A stretch of DNA of 64,000 nt from Vibrio ostreae (GTDB taxonomy: Bacteria; Pseudomonadota; Gammaproteobacteria; Enterobacterales; Vibrionaceae): NCBI RefSeq assembly GCF_019226825.1, contig NZ_CP076642.1, positions 1,302,001 through 1,366,000 on the forward strand, given 5' to 3'. Below the pieces are notes generated by a model that made no database searches, had not been told where the DNA came from, and worked only from the letters and a program-made list of their open reading frames with translations. The position numbers and the translations under genes were made by a program. How positions within the stretch are numbered: position 1 is the first letter of the stretch; each line of letters begins with the position of its first letter. Positions 43,621 through 53,625 of the stretch are shown piece by piece.

Positions 43621-45195
43621 TTAAATTACTTTTAGTTGTGCCAGATTTGGTGTCTGTGGGCCATTGTGAATCCCGGGCGTTAACGCTTGCTTAGCCAGCA
43701 GTTGGTCCAGTTCGGGTTTCGGCATTGAACGGTAAAAGTACCAACCCTGAATATAGCCCCAATGGCAGTTTTGCTTGATGATGTCGTGCTCGCGCTGGGT
43801 TTCAACCCCTTCAAATATCACTGGTCGGTTTAAACTGGTGAGCAGTTCCATTATCGGCCCAACCATCTTGCGTTTCACATCGTAATTCAATGCATTCACA
43901 AAAATCCGGTCTACTTTGATAAAGTCAAAATCGAGCTCGGTCAGCCACACCAGGTTGGCGACACCGGTGCCGAAATCATCCAGCACCACATTAAAACCGA
44001 ACGATTTTGCCCGTTGGGAAAAATCCGACAGTTCAGTTAGTGGCAGAGAAATGCGCTCGGTGATCTCGATTTTGATCTGATCCGGATTAATGTTGTAGCA
44101 TTGAACCAGTTCAAACAGGTAAGGCAGGTATTTCTGATCCTGTATTTCATAGGTATCAATATTTATGCCCAATGCAAAGGTTGGATACCTCTGTAATATC
44201 GGCGCCATTTCTGTAACCGAGTGTTCGGCGATAAAATAAGATAACTTCGGATAAAGATGCAGCTTTTCTGCAATAGCAATAAATACTTCAGGAGATACTC
44301 GGCCAAACTTGCTGTCATGCCAGCGTACCAAGCTTTCAACACCAATAATGTGGCGGTCATTCACCGCGATTACTGGTTGGTACTCCATAGTTAAGCTTTT
44401 CTCTTTTAATGCTTTACGAAAGCGGCTTTCCAGATAATTACGCTTTTGAAAAAAACTGAACCAGGCATAGGTGGCAATAAGACCAAACAACCCTGCGATG
44501 AATAATAAAACAAAAAATATGCCAGGAGGATAATGCGCTAACCCTGCAGCGTAATTATCAATATAGACACAGAAATTGTAATCATCATGACATAACTTCG
44601 TATGTATTTCTAATGGCGGGAATAATAGTTTCTTTGATTTGTTTGGTTGATAACGATAAAACACGTGCTGGCCATCATGGGTGCTTATTTGAAACCAGAA
44701 ATGAGGTTGCTGTCTTATCAAAGATGCATAGAGATTGGGTTCATCGACAGAGAAAAACCGACCTTTTTGTACCAGGCTATAGGTTTGATCGGTCGGAAAC
44801 AGATGACTGACTTGTGAGTAAAACACAAAGCTTAAAAATGCAGTTTCATTATTGGAAGCAATTTTAATCGGACCCAGTTTGCCCCAGTTTGCAGAGCACA
44901 TCACGGTATCGCCTTCGATAAGGCCGAGGTCATAAATTTTACTGTTATGGTGAGTGAGTACTCTGAGAGAATTTAAGGTCTCTGAGTCACATTTAGGCTG
45001 TGGCAAAGTCTGCGCTGTATTCAATACCGCGATAATTTGCTCGGCGACTTGCACCGCTTCTTCATAGGCAAGTTGATTAAATCTCAGTTGTTCGTCTTTC
45101 TGAATATGATAAGTAATATAATCAACGACTAAGATTGTAATGACAGTGATAGTCAAAAAAACTAAGCATTGATAAAAACGTTTTACTATATCCAT
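43621..45195 (-). CDS. CSS-motif EAL-domain c-di-GMP phosphodiesterase
   Basis: A 524-residue inner-membrane protein starting at ATG 45195 (the longer frame needs a TTG). N-terminal helix (FYQCLVFLTITVITILVVDY), a periplasmic CSS sensor region with the MCSANWGKLG motif, a second helix at about 225-245, then an EAL domain (about 260-500). EAL appears as ESL in GVESLVRWHD, retaining the catalytic Glu. The other metal and nucleophile residues are present in LGINIDTYEI, KIEITERI, DDFGTGVANLVWL, FIKVD and FEGVETQRE. Such CSS-EAL proteins respond to periplasmic disulfide redox state. Likely active in degrading c-di-GMP. Confidence 0.9.
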   Translation of the reverse strand: MDIVKRFYQCLVFLTITVITILVVDYITYHIQKDEQLRFNQLAYEEAVQVAEQIIAVLNTAQTLPQPKCDSETLNSLRVLTHHNSKIYDLGLIEGDTVMCSANWGKLGPIKIASNNETAFLSFVFYSQVSHLFPTDQTYSLVQKGRFFSVDEPNLYASLIRQQPHFWFQISTHDGQHVFYRYQPNKSKKLLFPPLEIHTKLCHDDYNFCVYIDNYAAGLAHYPPGIFFVLLFIAGLFGLIATYAWFSFFQKRNYLESRFRKALKEKSLTMEYQPVIAVNDRHIIGVESLVRWHDSKFGRVSPEVFIAIAEKLHLYPKLSYFIAEHSVTEMAPILQRYPTFALGINIDTYEIQDQKYLPYLFELVQCYNINPDQIKIEITERISLPLTELSDFSQRAKSFGFNVVLDDFGTGVANLVWLTELDFDFIKVDRIFVNALNYDVKRKMVGPIMELLTSLNRPVIFEGVETQREHDIIKQNCHWGYIQGWYFYRSMPKPELDQLLAKQALTPGIHNGPQTPNLAQLKVI

Positions 45196-45400
45196 TTCCA
45201 CGTCAAGGCAGGACAATTTCTGAGTGGTATTACTATTGATCGTTTGTTAATTCACATGCAAGAGAAATGTGATGTCTTTTACGCCTTGCTGTCTGTTAAG
45301 GGTGAGACTAATTATGGTACGTGAAAGGTAAGAAAGTGCGTTTAGTCGAAACAAAGCCAGAATAAGCCTTAACGCATGACTAAGCGTTGAAGTCTGCATG

Positions 45401-46159
45401 CTAGACCAATTCGATTTCAGTGCGTTTCTCATCGTGTAAGTTAAACGAACGTATTTCGATGGCGTTCGGATGAAACTCGCAGACGCTCAGCCGAGGATCA
45501 GGGATAAAATTATTGGGTTCGTAGCCGGAGCCTGTATCGATAAACAGTTTGTTTTTTCTGATCTTAGGGCAATCGAGAGGTGTGTGTCCGCACACGACAA
45601 AGTCCACGTTATCAATTAACTGCGCGCTGCTTCTCAGAATATCGTCTCTTCCCCACAGCATCCGATGGCGCAATTCCTCATCAATAAACTCAGCCTGTGG
45701 TGGCCAGTTGAAATACGGGTACTCGGCATGTAAAACACCGATCGTCTTATTGCCCACCGCGACACTGAGCGTCAGACTGTATTGGCTCACTACGATTTCC
45801 CGCGCAAGGGCTTGTTGTGCCGGACTGAGTTGTAGCCACCATTCACCGCCATTGAGCAGCCAGTTGCTTTGCCGGTCGGGCGATTCATCGTAACGTTGCA
45901 GAATGAAGCTTTCATGGTTACCCAATACCGGATAAAACCATTTCTCTCTGGCGAGGGTCAGACACTGCCAGGAGTCATTGCCCCGGTCAGTGAGATCGCC
46001 CACCGCAAACACCCGGTCGCGGTACTTGTCAAAATGAACCATCTTCAGCGCATGGATCAGCAAAGTGAAGTCACCGTGCACATCCCCGATAAACAGATCC
46101 CGCCCCGAGATATTGGCACTGATAGAGCGATGTAATGGCAGTTTTTCCAGCGCGTTCAT
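45401..46159 (-). CDS. Serine/threonine-type metallophosphoesterase (PrpA/PrpB-like)
   Basis: A 252-residue calcineurin-fold phosphatase. The metal-binding signatures are visible: FIGDVHGDF, VFAVGDLTDRGND and YPVLGNHESF, with later FVVCGHTPLDCPK and FIDTGSG His/Asp residues. This is the arrangement of PrpA/PrpB, cytosolic Ser/Thr phosphatases that dephosphorylate misfolded-protein-stress regulators in E. coli. The physiological substrate here is unknown. It has a clear ATG at 46159 and stands alone between the EAL gene and a LysR gene. Confidence 0.9.
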   Translation of the reverse strand: MNALEKLPLHRSISANISGRDLFIGDVHGDFTLLIHALKMVHFDKYRDRVFAVGDLTDRGNDSWQCLTLAREKWFYPVLGNHESFILQRYDESPDRQSNWLLNGGEWWLQLSPAQQALAREIVVSQYSLTLSVAVGNKTIGVLHAEYPYFNWPPQAEFIDEELRHRMLWGRDDILRSSAQLIDNVDFVVCGHTPLDCPKIRKNKLFIDTGSGYEPNNFIPDPRLSVCEFHPNAIEIRSFNLHDEKRTEIELV

Positions 46160-46245
46160 CCTTCTTGCTACCTCAACTTTATCTGTTACTTAAGCTTAGC
46201 AGAGGTGGGTTTAGCTGTTTATGTAGAAGGTAAGTGAGGAAAGCC

Positions 46246-47124
46246 CTAATGCCCATTCACCTCAGCTAAAATGAAATCACGGAATACCTGGTTGGCGCGC
46301 GAGAGGTAACTGTCTTTGCGCCAGGCCAGGCTCAGATCTATTTCAAACGTTTCGGCAAATGGGCGGGTGACTATCTGGTCATCCTCGCGGATGGCAACCT
46401 GCCACATCGGAGAAATGGCGTAGCCCTGGCGGATAACGGATTTGATCAGTGGTAACAGGTTACTGATAAATGCCACCCGTGGCTTGATGTTCTCTTTGCG
46501 GCAGATACGATCGAGCAGAATGTGGTGATAGTAGCCCTTGCGGAACAGCACCAAATCATGGGAGAGAAAGTCGGCATATTCGATGACCTCTTTTTCGGCC
46601 AACGGGTGATCGACCGACATACAGACGACCATCTCTTCGCGAATTAACGGGCCGCTTTCGAGTTCCGGAGTGAGATCTTTACTTGCTACCACACCGAGTT
46701 CAACCTCGCCATCAAGCAGCATACGGCGAATATTGCGGGTACCAGTGTCCTGAATACTCATATCGATATTGGGATATTGATGGCGAAAGGCCATCAGCAG
46801 AGGCGGGAAGTAATAGGAGCCCAGCATGCTCGGTACGGCAATATCGACCTGCCCCTGATCCAACCCTTCCATGGCTTGCATCGCCAGTTTAGCGTCGTCT
46901 GCCTGGCGTAATATTTGCCGTGCATGCAATACGAATTCGCTGCCCGCTTTGGTCAGACTGATGCCGCGGTCACGGCGGTTGAACAGCGGTGTTTTCAGCT
47001 CCTGTTCGAGCTTTTTGATGCTGCTGCTGATGGCTGGCTGAGCCAGATTGAGTACCCGGGCTGCGGCTGAAATCGACCCCTGTTCCACGGCAGTGACAAA
47101 GTGCTTTAACTGTCTGAGTTCCAT
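46246..47124 (-). CDS. LysR-family regulator, divergent from an MFS transporter
   Basis: A 292-residue LysR protein: HTH at about 1-60 (MELRQLKHFVTAVEQGSISA, then LAQPAISSSIKKLEQEL) and an effector domain. The neighbouring divergent gene is a major-facilitator transporter, and a perfect palindrome lies between them (47186-47206). This repeats the YnfL/YnfM arrangement of E. coli. The regulator probably controls the transporter and itself in response to the transported compound. The inducer is unknown. Confidence 0.92.
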   Translation of the reverse strand: MELRQLKHFVTAVEQGSISAAARVLNLAQPAISSSIKKLEQELKTPLFNRRDRGISLTKAGSEFVLHARQILRQADDAKLAMQAMEGLDQGQVDIAVPSMLGSYYFPPLLMAFRHQYPNIDMSIQDTGTRNIRRMLLDGEVELGVVASKDLTPELESGPLIREEMVVCMSVDHPLAEKEVIEYADFLSHDLVLFRKGYYHHILLDRICRKENIKPRVAFISNLLPLIKSVIRQGYAISPMWQVAIREDDQIVTRPFAETFEIDLSLAWRKDSYLSRANQVFRDFILAEVNGH

Positions 47125-47185
47125 ATGTGTTCATCCCTTACCTGAACTGAATGCCGATGTCATTGTTTTTTCTTAGGGTATAAAT

Positions 47186-47206
47186 TTTATCTATGGATTA
47201 GATAAA
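47186..47206. promoter_or_regulatory. LysR-type operator between the divergent LysR and MFS genes
   Basis: TTTATCTA and TAGATAAA form a perfect 8-bp inverted repeat around TGGAT, with the T-N11-A pattern of LysR boxes. It lies 62 bases from the LysR start and 89 bases from the transporter start. Confidence 0.6.
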
Positions 47207-47294
47207 TACAAAATATTTTTTTTATTGCTTATGGACCGATACCCTATCGCTGTAACCCGTTCCCTTGTTCCGTCACCTGAGTAAGTCGTTAGCA

Positions 47295-48509
47295 GTGAAA
47301 AAAACAGCCCATTACAGCCGAGTCGTTATTTGTGTTTGTCTATTTTCGATAGTCACCTTTGCCAATATCTATTGGTTGCAGCCGTTGTTGCCCGTGATTC
47401 AGAAAGAATTTGAGGTAAGCTCTCTGGCCGCTAACCTGGCTATGTCTGCACCTTTGCTGGGTATGGGATTAGGACTGCTTATTTTCGCCAGCGTGTCGGA
47501 TGCGATAGGTCGTTGTAAAGTGCTGCTGGTCGGGACGGCGATTGGCTTATTGGTGTCTGTGGTTTTGCCGTTGGTGCACAACTATCAGCTGTTTCTTACG
47601 CTGCGCTTTTTGCAGGGTGTGTTTCTGGCGGTGACGCCGGCGCTGGCGGTGCCACTGATGGGCGAAGAGCTGAGAAAAAGCTGGCTCGCCGGTGCGGTTG
47701 GTTTTTACGTGGCATCGAATACGCTGGGCGGGATTTGCAGCCGCTTACTTGGTGGCCTGAGTACCGAATATCTGGGCAATTGGAACTATGCCGGTTATGT
47801 GATTGCCGGCCTCAGCCTGGTTTTGTATGCCATCATCTATTATCTGTTACCTGCGCAACGCCACTTTAAGCCGGCGCCACTTAAAGTGGGTAAGTGTTTG
47901 AAAGCGTATGGCTATCATCTGAAAAATCCGCAGTTAGTGATCCTTTATCTGTTGATTGGTCTGGCATTCGGCACTTTTGTTAACTTGTCTAATTACCTGA
48001 TGCTGGTGCTGAGCGAGTTTCCGTATAACCTGCCAAGTGATGTGCGCAGTCTGATGTTCCTGACTCTGCTCGGCGGAACGACCAGCTCTTCGCTGGCCGG
48101 TAAATTTGCCAAGAAGTTCAGCCAGATCGCGGGTGTTGCGTTTGGCGCCGTCATCATGCTGATGGCCAACTTCCTGATGAGCTGGGCGAACATCTATACC
48201 ATGGTGATTGGTATGGTGATTGGTATGGTGATGGTGTCGGTCGGTTTCTTCTTCTGTCATGCTCAGGCCAGTACTTTGATTGGTCGTAAAGTGACCCAAT
48301 CAAAAGGCAGCGCTCAGGCACTTTATAGTTTGTTCTATTACTCCGGTGCCAGCTTAGGTGTGTTCTTTCTGGAGCCTTTCTATCAAACCTGGGGTTGGCA
48401 GGGCATTCTGGGGGCGACCCGTATCGCCCTGGCGTTGTGTATTTTGCTCGTCATTATTTACCAGTGGATCAGCGCCTATAAAGACAGCCATTCTCACGCA
48501 ATGTCTTAA
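47295..48509 (+). CDS. MFS transporter (YnfM-like, DHA1 type)
   Basis: A protein of about 404 residues with 12 hydrophobic helices. The first is ICVCLFSIVTFANIYWLQPL, followed by SDAIGRCKVLLVG (the MFS loop 2-3 motif). The start is the GTG at 47295 (KKTAHYSRVV), which is more natural than the TTG at 47265, but it lacks a strong Shine-Dalgarno. It resembles YnfM. The divergent LysR gene is its probable regulator. Substrates, likely drugs or metabolites, cannot be predicted. Confidence 0.88.
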   Translation: MKKTAHYSRVVICVCLFSIVTFANIYWLQPLLPVIQKEFEVSSLAANLAMSAPLLGMGLGLLIFASVSDAIGRCKVLLVGTAIGLLVSVVLPLVHNYQLFLTLRFLQGVFLAVTPALAVPLMGEELRKSWLAGAVGFYVASNTLGGICSRLLGGLSTEYLGNWNYAGYVIAGLSLVLYAIIYYLLPAQRHFKPAPLKVGKCLKAYGYHLKNPQLVILYLLIGLAFGTFVNLSNYLMLVLSEFPYNLPSDVRSLMFLTLLGGTTSSSLAGKFAKKFSQIAGVAFGAVIMLMANFLMSWANIYTMVIGMVIGMVMVSVGFFFCHAQASTLIGRKVTQSKGSAQALYSLFYYSGASLGVFFLEPFYQTWGWQGILGATRIALALCILLVIIYQWISAYKDSHSHAMS

Positions 48510-48672
48510 GCTCTATAAATAGGTTTAGTTTGGTTGAACGCTGGTAGCTAACCGACTCTGCCTGATTGGAAAGGCGGTTAGAGTATGGAATGGATGGCGC
48601 AGGGAAGAACAACAGATTATCTGGCAATAAACTCCGGGTGTCAGTAAACACAACCTAGGTTTCCGGAAAGCA

Positions 48673-48697
48673 AAAGAGCCGCGCGAGCGGCTCTTTG
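48673..48697. terminator. Bidirectional terminator between the MFS gene and dabA
   Basis: AAAGAGCCGC / GCGGCTCTTT stem with GCGA loop and flanking A/T runs. Confidence 0.85.
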
Positions 48698-48715
48698 CGT
48701 AAACGCTTGGTGCCA

Positions 48716-51127
48716 TCAGACTGCGGCTACCCACTGCTTGTTGTGATACTGCCAAACCTGGTTGTTGTCATCAATCTGATACAGGAACAGCCAGCCATTA
48801 TCCACCAAAGACGCAACGTCCTGATGGCGAGCCATAATGGCCTCAATGGCGTACTGTGGAGCCTGAATAAAAGTACTCAGGCGCACAGGCTGATGACGGT
48901 ACTCTGTGCCGTCATGCACGGATTGCTGAGATAAACCAATACGCAGGTCACCGCCGTTGCCTTCAAACACACCAATATGGCCACCGACCACGTTATGCAG
49001 CAGTTTGTTACCACTGCCGTATTTTTCCGGCGTCGTGACTGACGCATAATATTGCAGATTAATCCAGTTCATCACCAGCAGAGGCGCAGTCATGATCTTT
49101 TCCAGTTGGCTGAACTCCGGATCCTGACTGACATGGTATTCATGTAAGAAGGCCCGGCCGTCAAAATTGAGTCCGCGGGTCAGGTGACGTGGTGCGATAA
49201 ACACGCCAGCGTTGTTACACAAACCCCATTCCGGACGCATCTGAGCCCAGTTGGTGGCACGTTGCTTAAAGAAGCGGCTTAATTGCGCATTATCTTCCGC
49301 TTTGGTGCCATCGAACAGTTTGGCACGTTCTCGGCGCGCGTGGTCACTGGCTGCGCTGAGGTTCTGTTTCCAGGAAAGCGGTGCATCGGGCGCATCAAAC
49401 ACCTGATAATCGTCGGTGGTTGTATTGTGCAGCGCGGCAAAGAAGTGGGTGTCTTTCGGAACAACCACCCCAAATTCTGCCATAACCAGACGCACAGCGG
49501 AGTCGTTGAGCAGACTCGCCAGGACTTTCACGTTGACTTCGCCGGTTTGACCGCCACACGCACCGCAGTCGAGACCCGATGACGTATGGTTGTTGCAGGT
49601 CTGGCTACCGTGACCGGTTAACAGCACGACTTTTGCCAGGCGTTGGCTGATGCCCATTGCTTTAAGAATCCCGGCGCCAAGTTCTGCCTTCTCACGCACG
49701 CTAAGCGTGATCTGGTTACGTTTCAGTTGCCACTCTTCGTTACCACGCGCATCGCGGTTAATCGGGTTTTCAGTCCCATCTTGCATCACTACCCGTTTAA
49801 ACAGGCTGACCAGTTTTAGCAGGCCACCGGCTTCGACCATGCCCAGATTGGAGGATGGTTTTTCCAGACTGTTCTGCCAGCCCAGTTTTGTCACCCGCAG
49901 CCAGCGATCCGGTTGCAGTTGGGTCTGCTGCGCAACCAGAGTAGGAGCCAACAGGCCCGGTAACTGAGGACGATGAATATTGCCATCCTGAGTCTGATAA
50001 GCGATAGGGATACCAAAGAAGCCGGCAAAACCCAGTGTCTCGATGTGGCTGCCTTGTGCTTCCAGCGCACGACGCATACGTTCCGAACGTACATCAATAC
50101 AGAAAATAGCCTGCAGTTCAGGACGATTCGGGTCTTGCTGAGTAGTGACGTTCTGCACTTGAGTGATCCAGTCTTTTTGTACACTCAGTTCAAGGGCGCG
50201 TTGCCATACCCAGATTGGTGCCAGTTGCTGTTCCGCTAACTGGTACATTTGGCGAACATTAGTCGCTTGATGGCGCAGTAACTGACGGATTTTCAGCGCG
50301 GTTTCCAGATGATTTTTCTGCAGCCACTGCATCAGGACACTGTTCCAGGCCAGCAAGATAGCAGTCAGTCCCAGCGCATGGGGCAGATCGGCTTGCTTAT
50401 TGGCAAGGTTAGCCTGCCAGTCTTGCCAGGATTGCCATCCCGCCCAGCCGGACAATTGATGTAACAGGGCACGCAGCGATGCGTAAGCGCCGTCTTCATC
50501 GGTCCAGATGTCCTGCCACAGCGGTCCGACGGTATCAAGCAGGTCATAGATCGAGCCGGGTAAAGTACGGAAATAAGGCAAAAGATCGACGCCCAGCAAG
50601 GTTTTGATCCCTTTGTCGCGTGCAACGACTTCAAGCCAGCTCTGGTACAGGTGTTCACCGTTTTTACCTTCAGAATCGAAACGTTCCGGGTATTGGTGGT
50701 ACAGCGCGATGAACTGGCTGACCTGCTGAACGATTTCCTGCACCCAGCTGTGCCCTTGAGTGGAAGGGATTTCTTCATCCATCAACATGCCCAGAGTTTT
50801 CCAGCGGGTCAGCGGTGCTTGCGGGCGCTGAATGTCTTCTTCCAGCTGGGCTATGGTCATGTCGACGCCAAGCTGCTCAATCGCTGAGGCCAGATGTTGC
50901 GGCTGAATCTCGGTCTTCCAGCGCTGCTGATAGTAACTTTTGTCCATCAGGCTGGTTTCGCCGGTCAGAACCGCCTGCTCGGCGAAGGTCTTTTCAATAC
51001 TGTCATGACGTTGTTGCCACCAAGGGTTAACCGCAATGGACTGATCCAGCGGCCAGGCCGGTGCGATAGAAGCGGAAACTTGTTTGGCGATTGTTGCGTA
51101 TGGAAGCGCGTGTTTTTGTTCGATCAT
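48716..51127 (-). CDS. dabA: Inorganic carbon transporter subunit DabA
   Basis: An 803-residue protein (UPF0753/DUF2309) that binds zinc like a carbonic anhydrase and hydrates CO2 while energised by its partner DabB. The four zinc-site residues expected from the Halothiobacillus protein are present with matching spacing: IFCIDVRSER (C343, D345), LTGHGSQTCN (H506) and LDCGACGG (C521). It lies immediately after dabB; their coding ends share one base. In non-autotrophs DabAB supplies bicarbonate for anaplerotic carboxylation at low CO2. Confidence 0.95.
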   Translation of the reverse strand: MIEQKHALPYATIAKQVSASIAPAWPLDQSIAVNPWWQQRHDSIEKTFAEQAVLTGETSLMDKSYYQQRWKTEIQPQHLASAIEQLGVDMTIAQLEEDIQRPQAPLTRWKTLGMLMDEEIPSTQGHSWVQEIVQQVSQFIALYHQYPERFDSEGKNGEHLYQSWLEVVARDKGIKTLLGVDLLPYFRTLPGSIYDLLDTVGPLWQDIWTDEDGAYASLRALLHQLSGWAGWQSWQDWQANLANKQADLPHALGLTAILLAWNSVLMQWLQKNHLETALKIRQLLRHQATNVRQMYQLAEQQLAPIWVWQRALELSVQKDWITQVQNVTTQQDPNRPELQAIFCIDVRSERMRRALEAQGSHIETLGFAGFFGIPIAYQTQDGNIHRPQLPGLLAPTLVAQQTQLQPDRWLRVTKLGWQNSLEKPSSNLGMVEAGGLLKLVSLFKRVVMQDGTENPINRDARGNEEWQLKRNQITLSVREKAELGAGILKAMGISQRLAKVVLLTGHGSQTCNNHTSSGLDCGACGGQTGEVNVKVLASLLNDSAVRLVMAEFGVVVPKDTHFFAALHNTTTDDYQVFDAPDAPLSWKQNLSAASDHARRERAKLFDGTKAEDNAQLSRFFKQRATNWAQMRPEWGLCNNAGVFIAPRHLTRGLNFDGRAFLHEYHVSQDPEFSQLEKIMTAPLLVMNWINLQYYASVTTPEKYGSGNKLLHNVVGGHIGVFEGNGGDLRIGLSQQSVHDGTEYRHQPVRLSTFIQAPQYAIEAIMARHQDVASLVDNGWLFLYQIDDNNQVWQYHNKQWVAAV

Positions 51128-52494
51128 TATTTTGCCTCTGGTTCCATTTGCACTTGAGCTTGTTGCAGTTCAAGCAGTGACTGGCTTGGCCACCATTTCA
51201 GGGTCAGGCGGGTCGCCCATTCGTCCAAATACGCACCGGCGTTGAGCCAGATAAACAGTCGTTTAACCCAACCGACATGCGGGCTATATTGTAGTGCCAG
51301 TGACAGAGCAAACAGCAGGATAAACATCAGCGCGACCAGGCCATCAGCGGCCAGGTTGAGCGGGACGTTCAAGCCGGTAATCTGTGCCAGTGAATGTTTG
51401 GCTGTGGTGTACAGGGTCAAGAGGCCTGCCGCGAATGCCAATGTGATCATCAGACGTGGCAGCATGGTTTTATCCCAAGCGGTCACGCTCGGCACAATCA
51501 AAGCACTTAGTGCGAACCACACCAATATGGTGGCGGCAAAACTGGTCATCACAGCAAACTGCCATTGAGCAACAGCCAGCATCAGTGAAGAGAGCAGCAA
51601 CGCGACACACCAGTTACGAACCTTAGGTTTGACTTCACCGGCCAGTTTGGCGGCCAGATAGTGGTTAACCGTGTTGCCACTGTTAAGGAACGAGTACGCT
51701 TTATAAAACGAGTGGGCAAACAGGTGCAGCAGAGCCATCTCATACAGACCCAGGGCAATTTCAACCAGCATCAGACCCATTTGCGAGCTGGTCGACCATG
51801 CCAGTTTCACTTTGATACTGATGCGGGTGGTGCTGACCAGACCAGCAATGACGGTACTGATACCGGCACAGACGATGATGAGCCAGCAAGCGATACTGCT
51901 GGATGCCAATACCGGTGCGAAGAACAGCAGCAGGATACCGCCCAGGTTGACGATACCGGCGTGCAGCAGTGCTGAGACCGGAGTCGGTGCTTCCACCACC
52001 TGCATCAGCCAGCCGTGTACAGGCAATTGAGCACATTTGATCATCGCGACCAATGCCAAAAGTACTGCAGCAATATTAAGGTGCAGACTGCTGTGAGCAA
52101 ACGAAGTCTGGCGGACGATGTCGCTGATGTAAGGTGTCTGGAACTGATGGTAAAGCGCAAAGAAGGCACCGGCCAGCAGCAGTTCGCTGAAACGAGCCAG
52201 CAGGAACTTCTTGTGCGCAGCCAATTGAGCACGCGGGCGCTGCGGATAAAACAGAATCAGTTGGTGCAGACATAGACTGACACTGACCCAGGCTGCCCAG
52301 AACAGCAGCAGGTGGTCGCTGAGTATCACTACAACGACGGCTGAAATTGTCATGATAAGGGAACGAAGAAAGCGAGCGCGATCCGCTTCGCCACTGAAGG
52401 CCACCCAACTATAACGTACGATAGTGAATCCTAAAATCGCCACCAAACCGAGTAACATCAGTTTGAGGGGCGTCACTAAAAACAGAGAAAACAT
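51127..52494 (-). CDS. dabB: Inorganic carbon transporter membrane subunit DabB
   Basis: A 455-residue multi-helix membrane protein of the proton-conducting complex I NuoL/MrpA family: MFSLFLVTPLKLMLLGLVAI to begin, then ISAVVVVILSDHLLLFWAAW, LPVHGWLMQVVEAPTPVSAL (with the family's HGWL-type motif) and HAGIVNLGGILLL. DabB supplies cation-motive force to the DabA carbonic-anhydrase-like subunit. ATG 52494 is chosen because the longer frame starts at a GTG without a clear Shine-Dalgarno. It is the promoter-proximal gene of the dabBA operon, divergent from a LysR regulator. Confidence 0.95.
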   Translation of the reverse strand: MFSLFLVTPLKLMLLGLVAILGFTIVRYSWVAFSGEADRARFLRSLIMTISAVVVVILSDHLLLFWAAWVSVSLCLHQLILFYPQRPRAQLAAHKKFLLARFSELLLAGAFFALYHQFQTPYISDIVRQTSFAHSSLHLNIAAVLLALVAMIKCAQLPVHGWLMQVVEAPTPVSALLHAGIVNLGGILLLFFAPVLASSSIACWLIIVCAGISTVIAGLVSTTRISIKVKLAWSTSSQMGLMLVEIALGLYEMALLHLFAHSFYKAYSFLNSGNTVNHYLAAKLAGEVKPKVRNWCVALLLSSLMLAVAQWQFAVMTSFAATILVWFALSALIVPSVTAWDKTMLPRLMITLAFAAGLLTLYTTAKHSLAQITGLNVPLNLAADGLVALMFILLFALSLALQYSPHVGWVKRLFIWLNAGAYLDEWATRLTLKWWPSQSLLELQQAQVQMEPEAK

Positions 52495-52593
52495 GACTAT
52501 CCTCACAGTTCCAAAAGTCGCGGCTATTGTGAAACTGTCTGATTGTTAAGTAAAATATATAATAATTTATGAATCGTTCTGTTTTAGAGAATT

Positions 52594-53469
52594 ATGAGTC
52601 GTTTAAACTACCATCATCTGTACTATTTCTGGCAAGTCGCCAAGCAGGGTAACCTGACTCAGACTGCGCAGAAGTTGCATGTGTCTCAGTCTGCTCTTTC
52701 TTCACAAATCAAGCAGTTAGAGCAAACTTTGGATGTGCAGTTGTTCACCAGAAAAGGGCGTGCACTGACCCTGACCGAGAGCGGATATCATGCGCTGAGC
52801 TATGCCGAAGAAATCTTCAAAAATGGTGAAGAGCTGGAAAAATTATTGACCAGTGGCAAAGCATTACCTGGCGCAACCATCCGGATTGGAATCCTATCGA
52901 CTATCTCGCGTAACTTTATAGAGCAGTTTATTCAGCCACTTATCAACCAGGAAGACTGTCGTTACACCCTACAGTCGATGAGTCAGACCGGTTTGCTGAC
53001 CGCTTTGGGAGAACACCAGCTCGATATGGCATTGACTAACATTCCGGTCAGAGGTTCGAATAAACAGAACTGGCAAAGCCGGGTTCTGGCGCGTCAGGCG
53101 GTGTCGATCATCGGGCCGCCGGGGTTAGATCTGGGCAAAGATCTCGGCGCCAGTTATCGCGACCGCCGTTGGGTTTTACCGTACGGAGAAAATCCGCTGC
53201 GCGCTGCTTTTGATGCTTTTGCGGCTCAATATCAGCTACATCCCCACATTATCGCCGAATCTGATGATATGGCGATGCTGCGTCTTTTGGCCCGTGACAC
53301 CGGCGCACTGGCCGTAATGCCGGACGTGGTAGTAAAAGACGAACTCGATAACGGCATTCTGAAAAGTTATCTGGTACTGCCAAGCGTATTCGAAAACTTC
53401 TACGCGGTTACGGTCAAGCGGCGTGTGGTGCATCCTAAGCTGGATACCTTGTTCAGGCCATTATTATGA
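52594..53469 (+). CDS. LysR-family regulator of dabBA (NhaR-like)
   Basis: A 291-residue LysR protein with a typical HTH (LNYHHLYYFWQVAKQGNLTQ, then QSALSSQIKQLEQTL). It has the NhaR/CbbR-like effector domain (ATIRIGILSTISRNFIEQ, then LARDTGALAVMPDVVVKDEL). It is divergent from dabB with only about 100 bases between the starts, so control of inorganic carbon uptake is the natural inference. No experimental family name is attached to this exact protein. Confidence 0.9.
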   Translation: MSRLNYHHLYYFWQVAKQGNLTQTAQKLHVSQSALSSQIKQLEQTLDVQLFTRKGRALTLTESGYHALSYAEEIFKNGEELEKLLTSGKALPGATIRIGILSTISRNFIEQFIQPLINQEDCRYTLQSMSQTGLLTALGEHQLDMALTNIPVRGSNKQNWQSRVLARQAVSIIGPPGLDLGKDLGASYRDRRWVLPYGENPLRAAFDAFAAQYQLHPHIIAESDDMAMLRLLARDTGALAVMPDVVVKDELDNGILKSYLVLPSVFENFYAVTVKRRVVHPKLDTLFRPLL

Positions 53470-53625
53470 CCCGTCCTGTCTGGCGCTTGTTTTATATACG
53501 GGAATAGGGCAGTCTGAGGATTCCTTTTTCTCACTCAATGTCAAACTTACCCTTGAAAGGCAAACGCTGAGCAGGTGGCTGCTCGCGTCTCTCCTGACAC
53601 TGTCGGACGTTTGTAAGGATACAAG

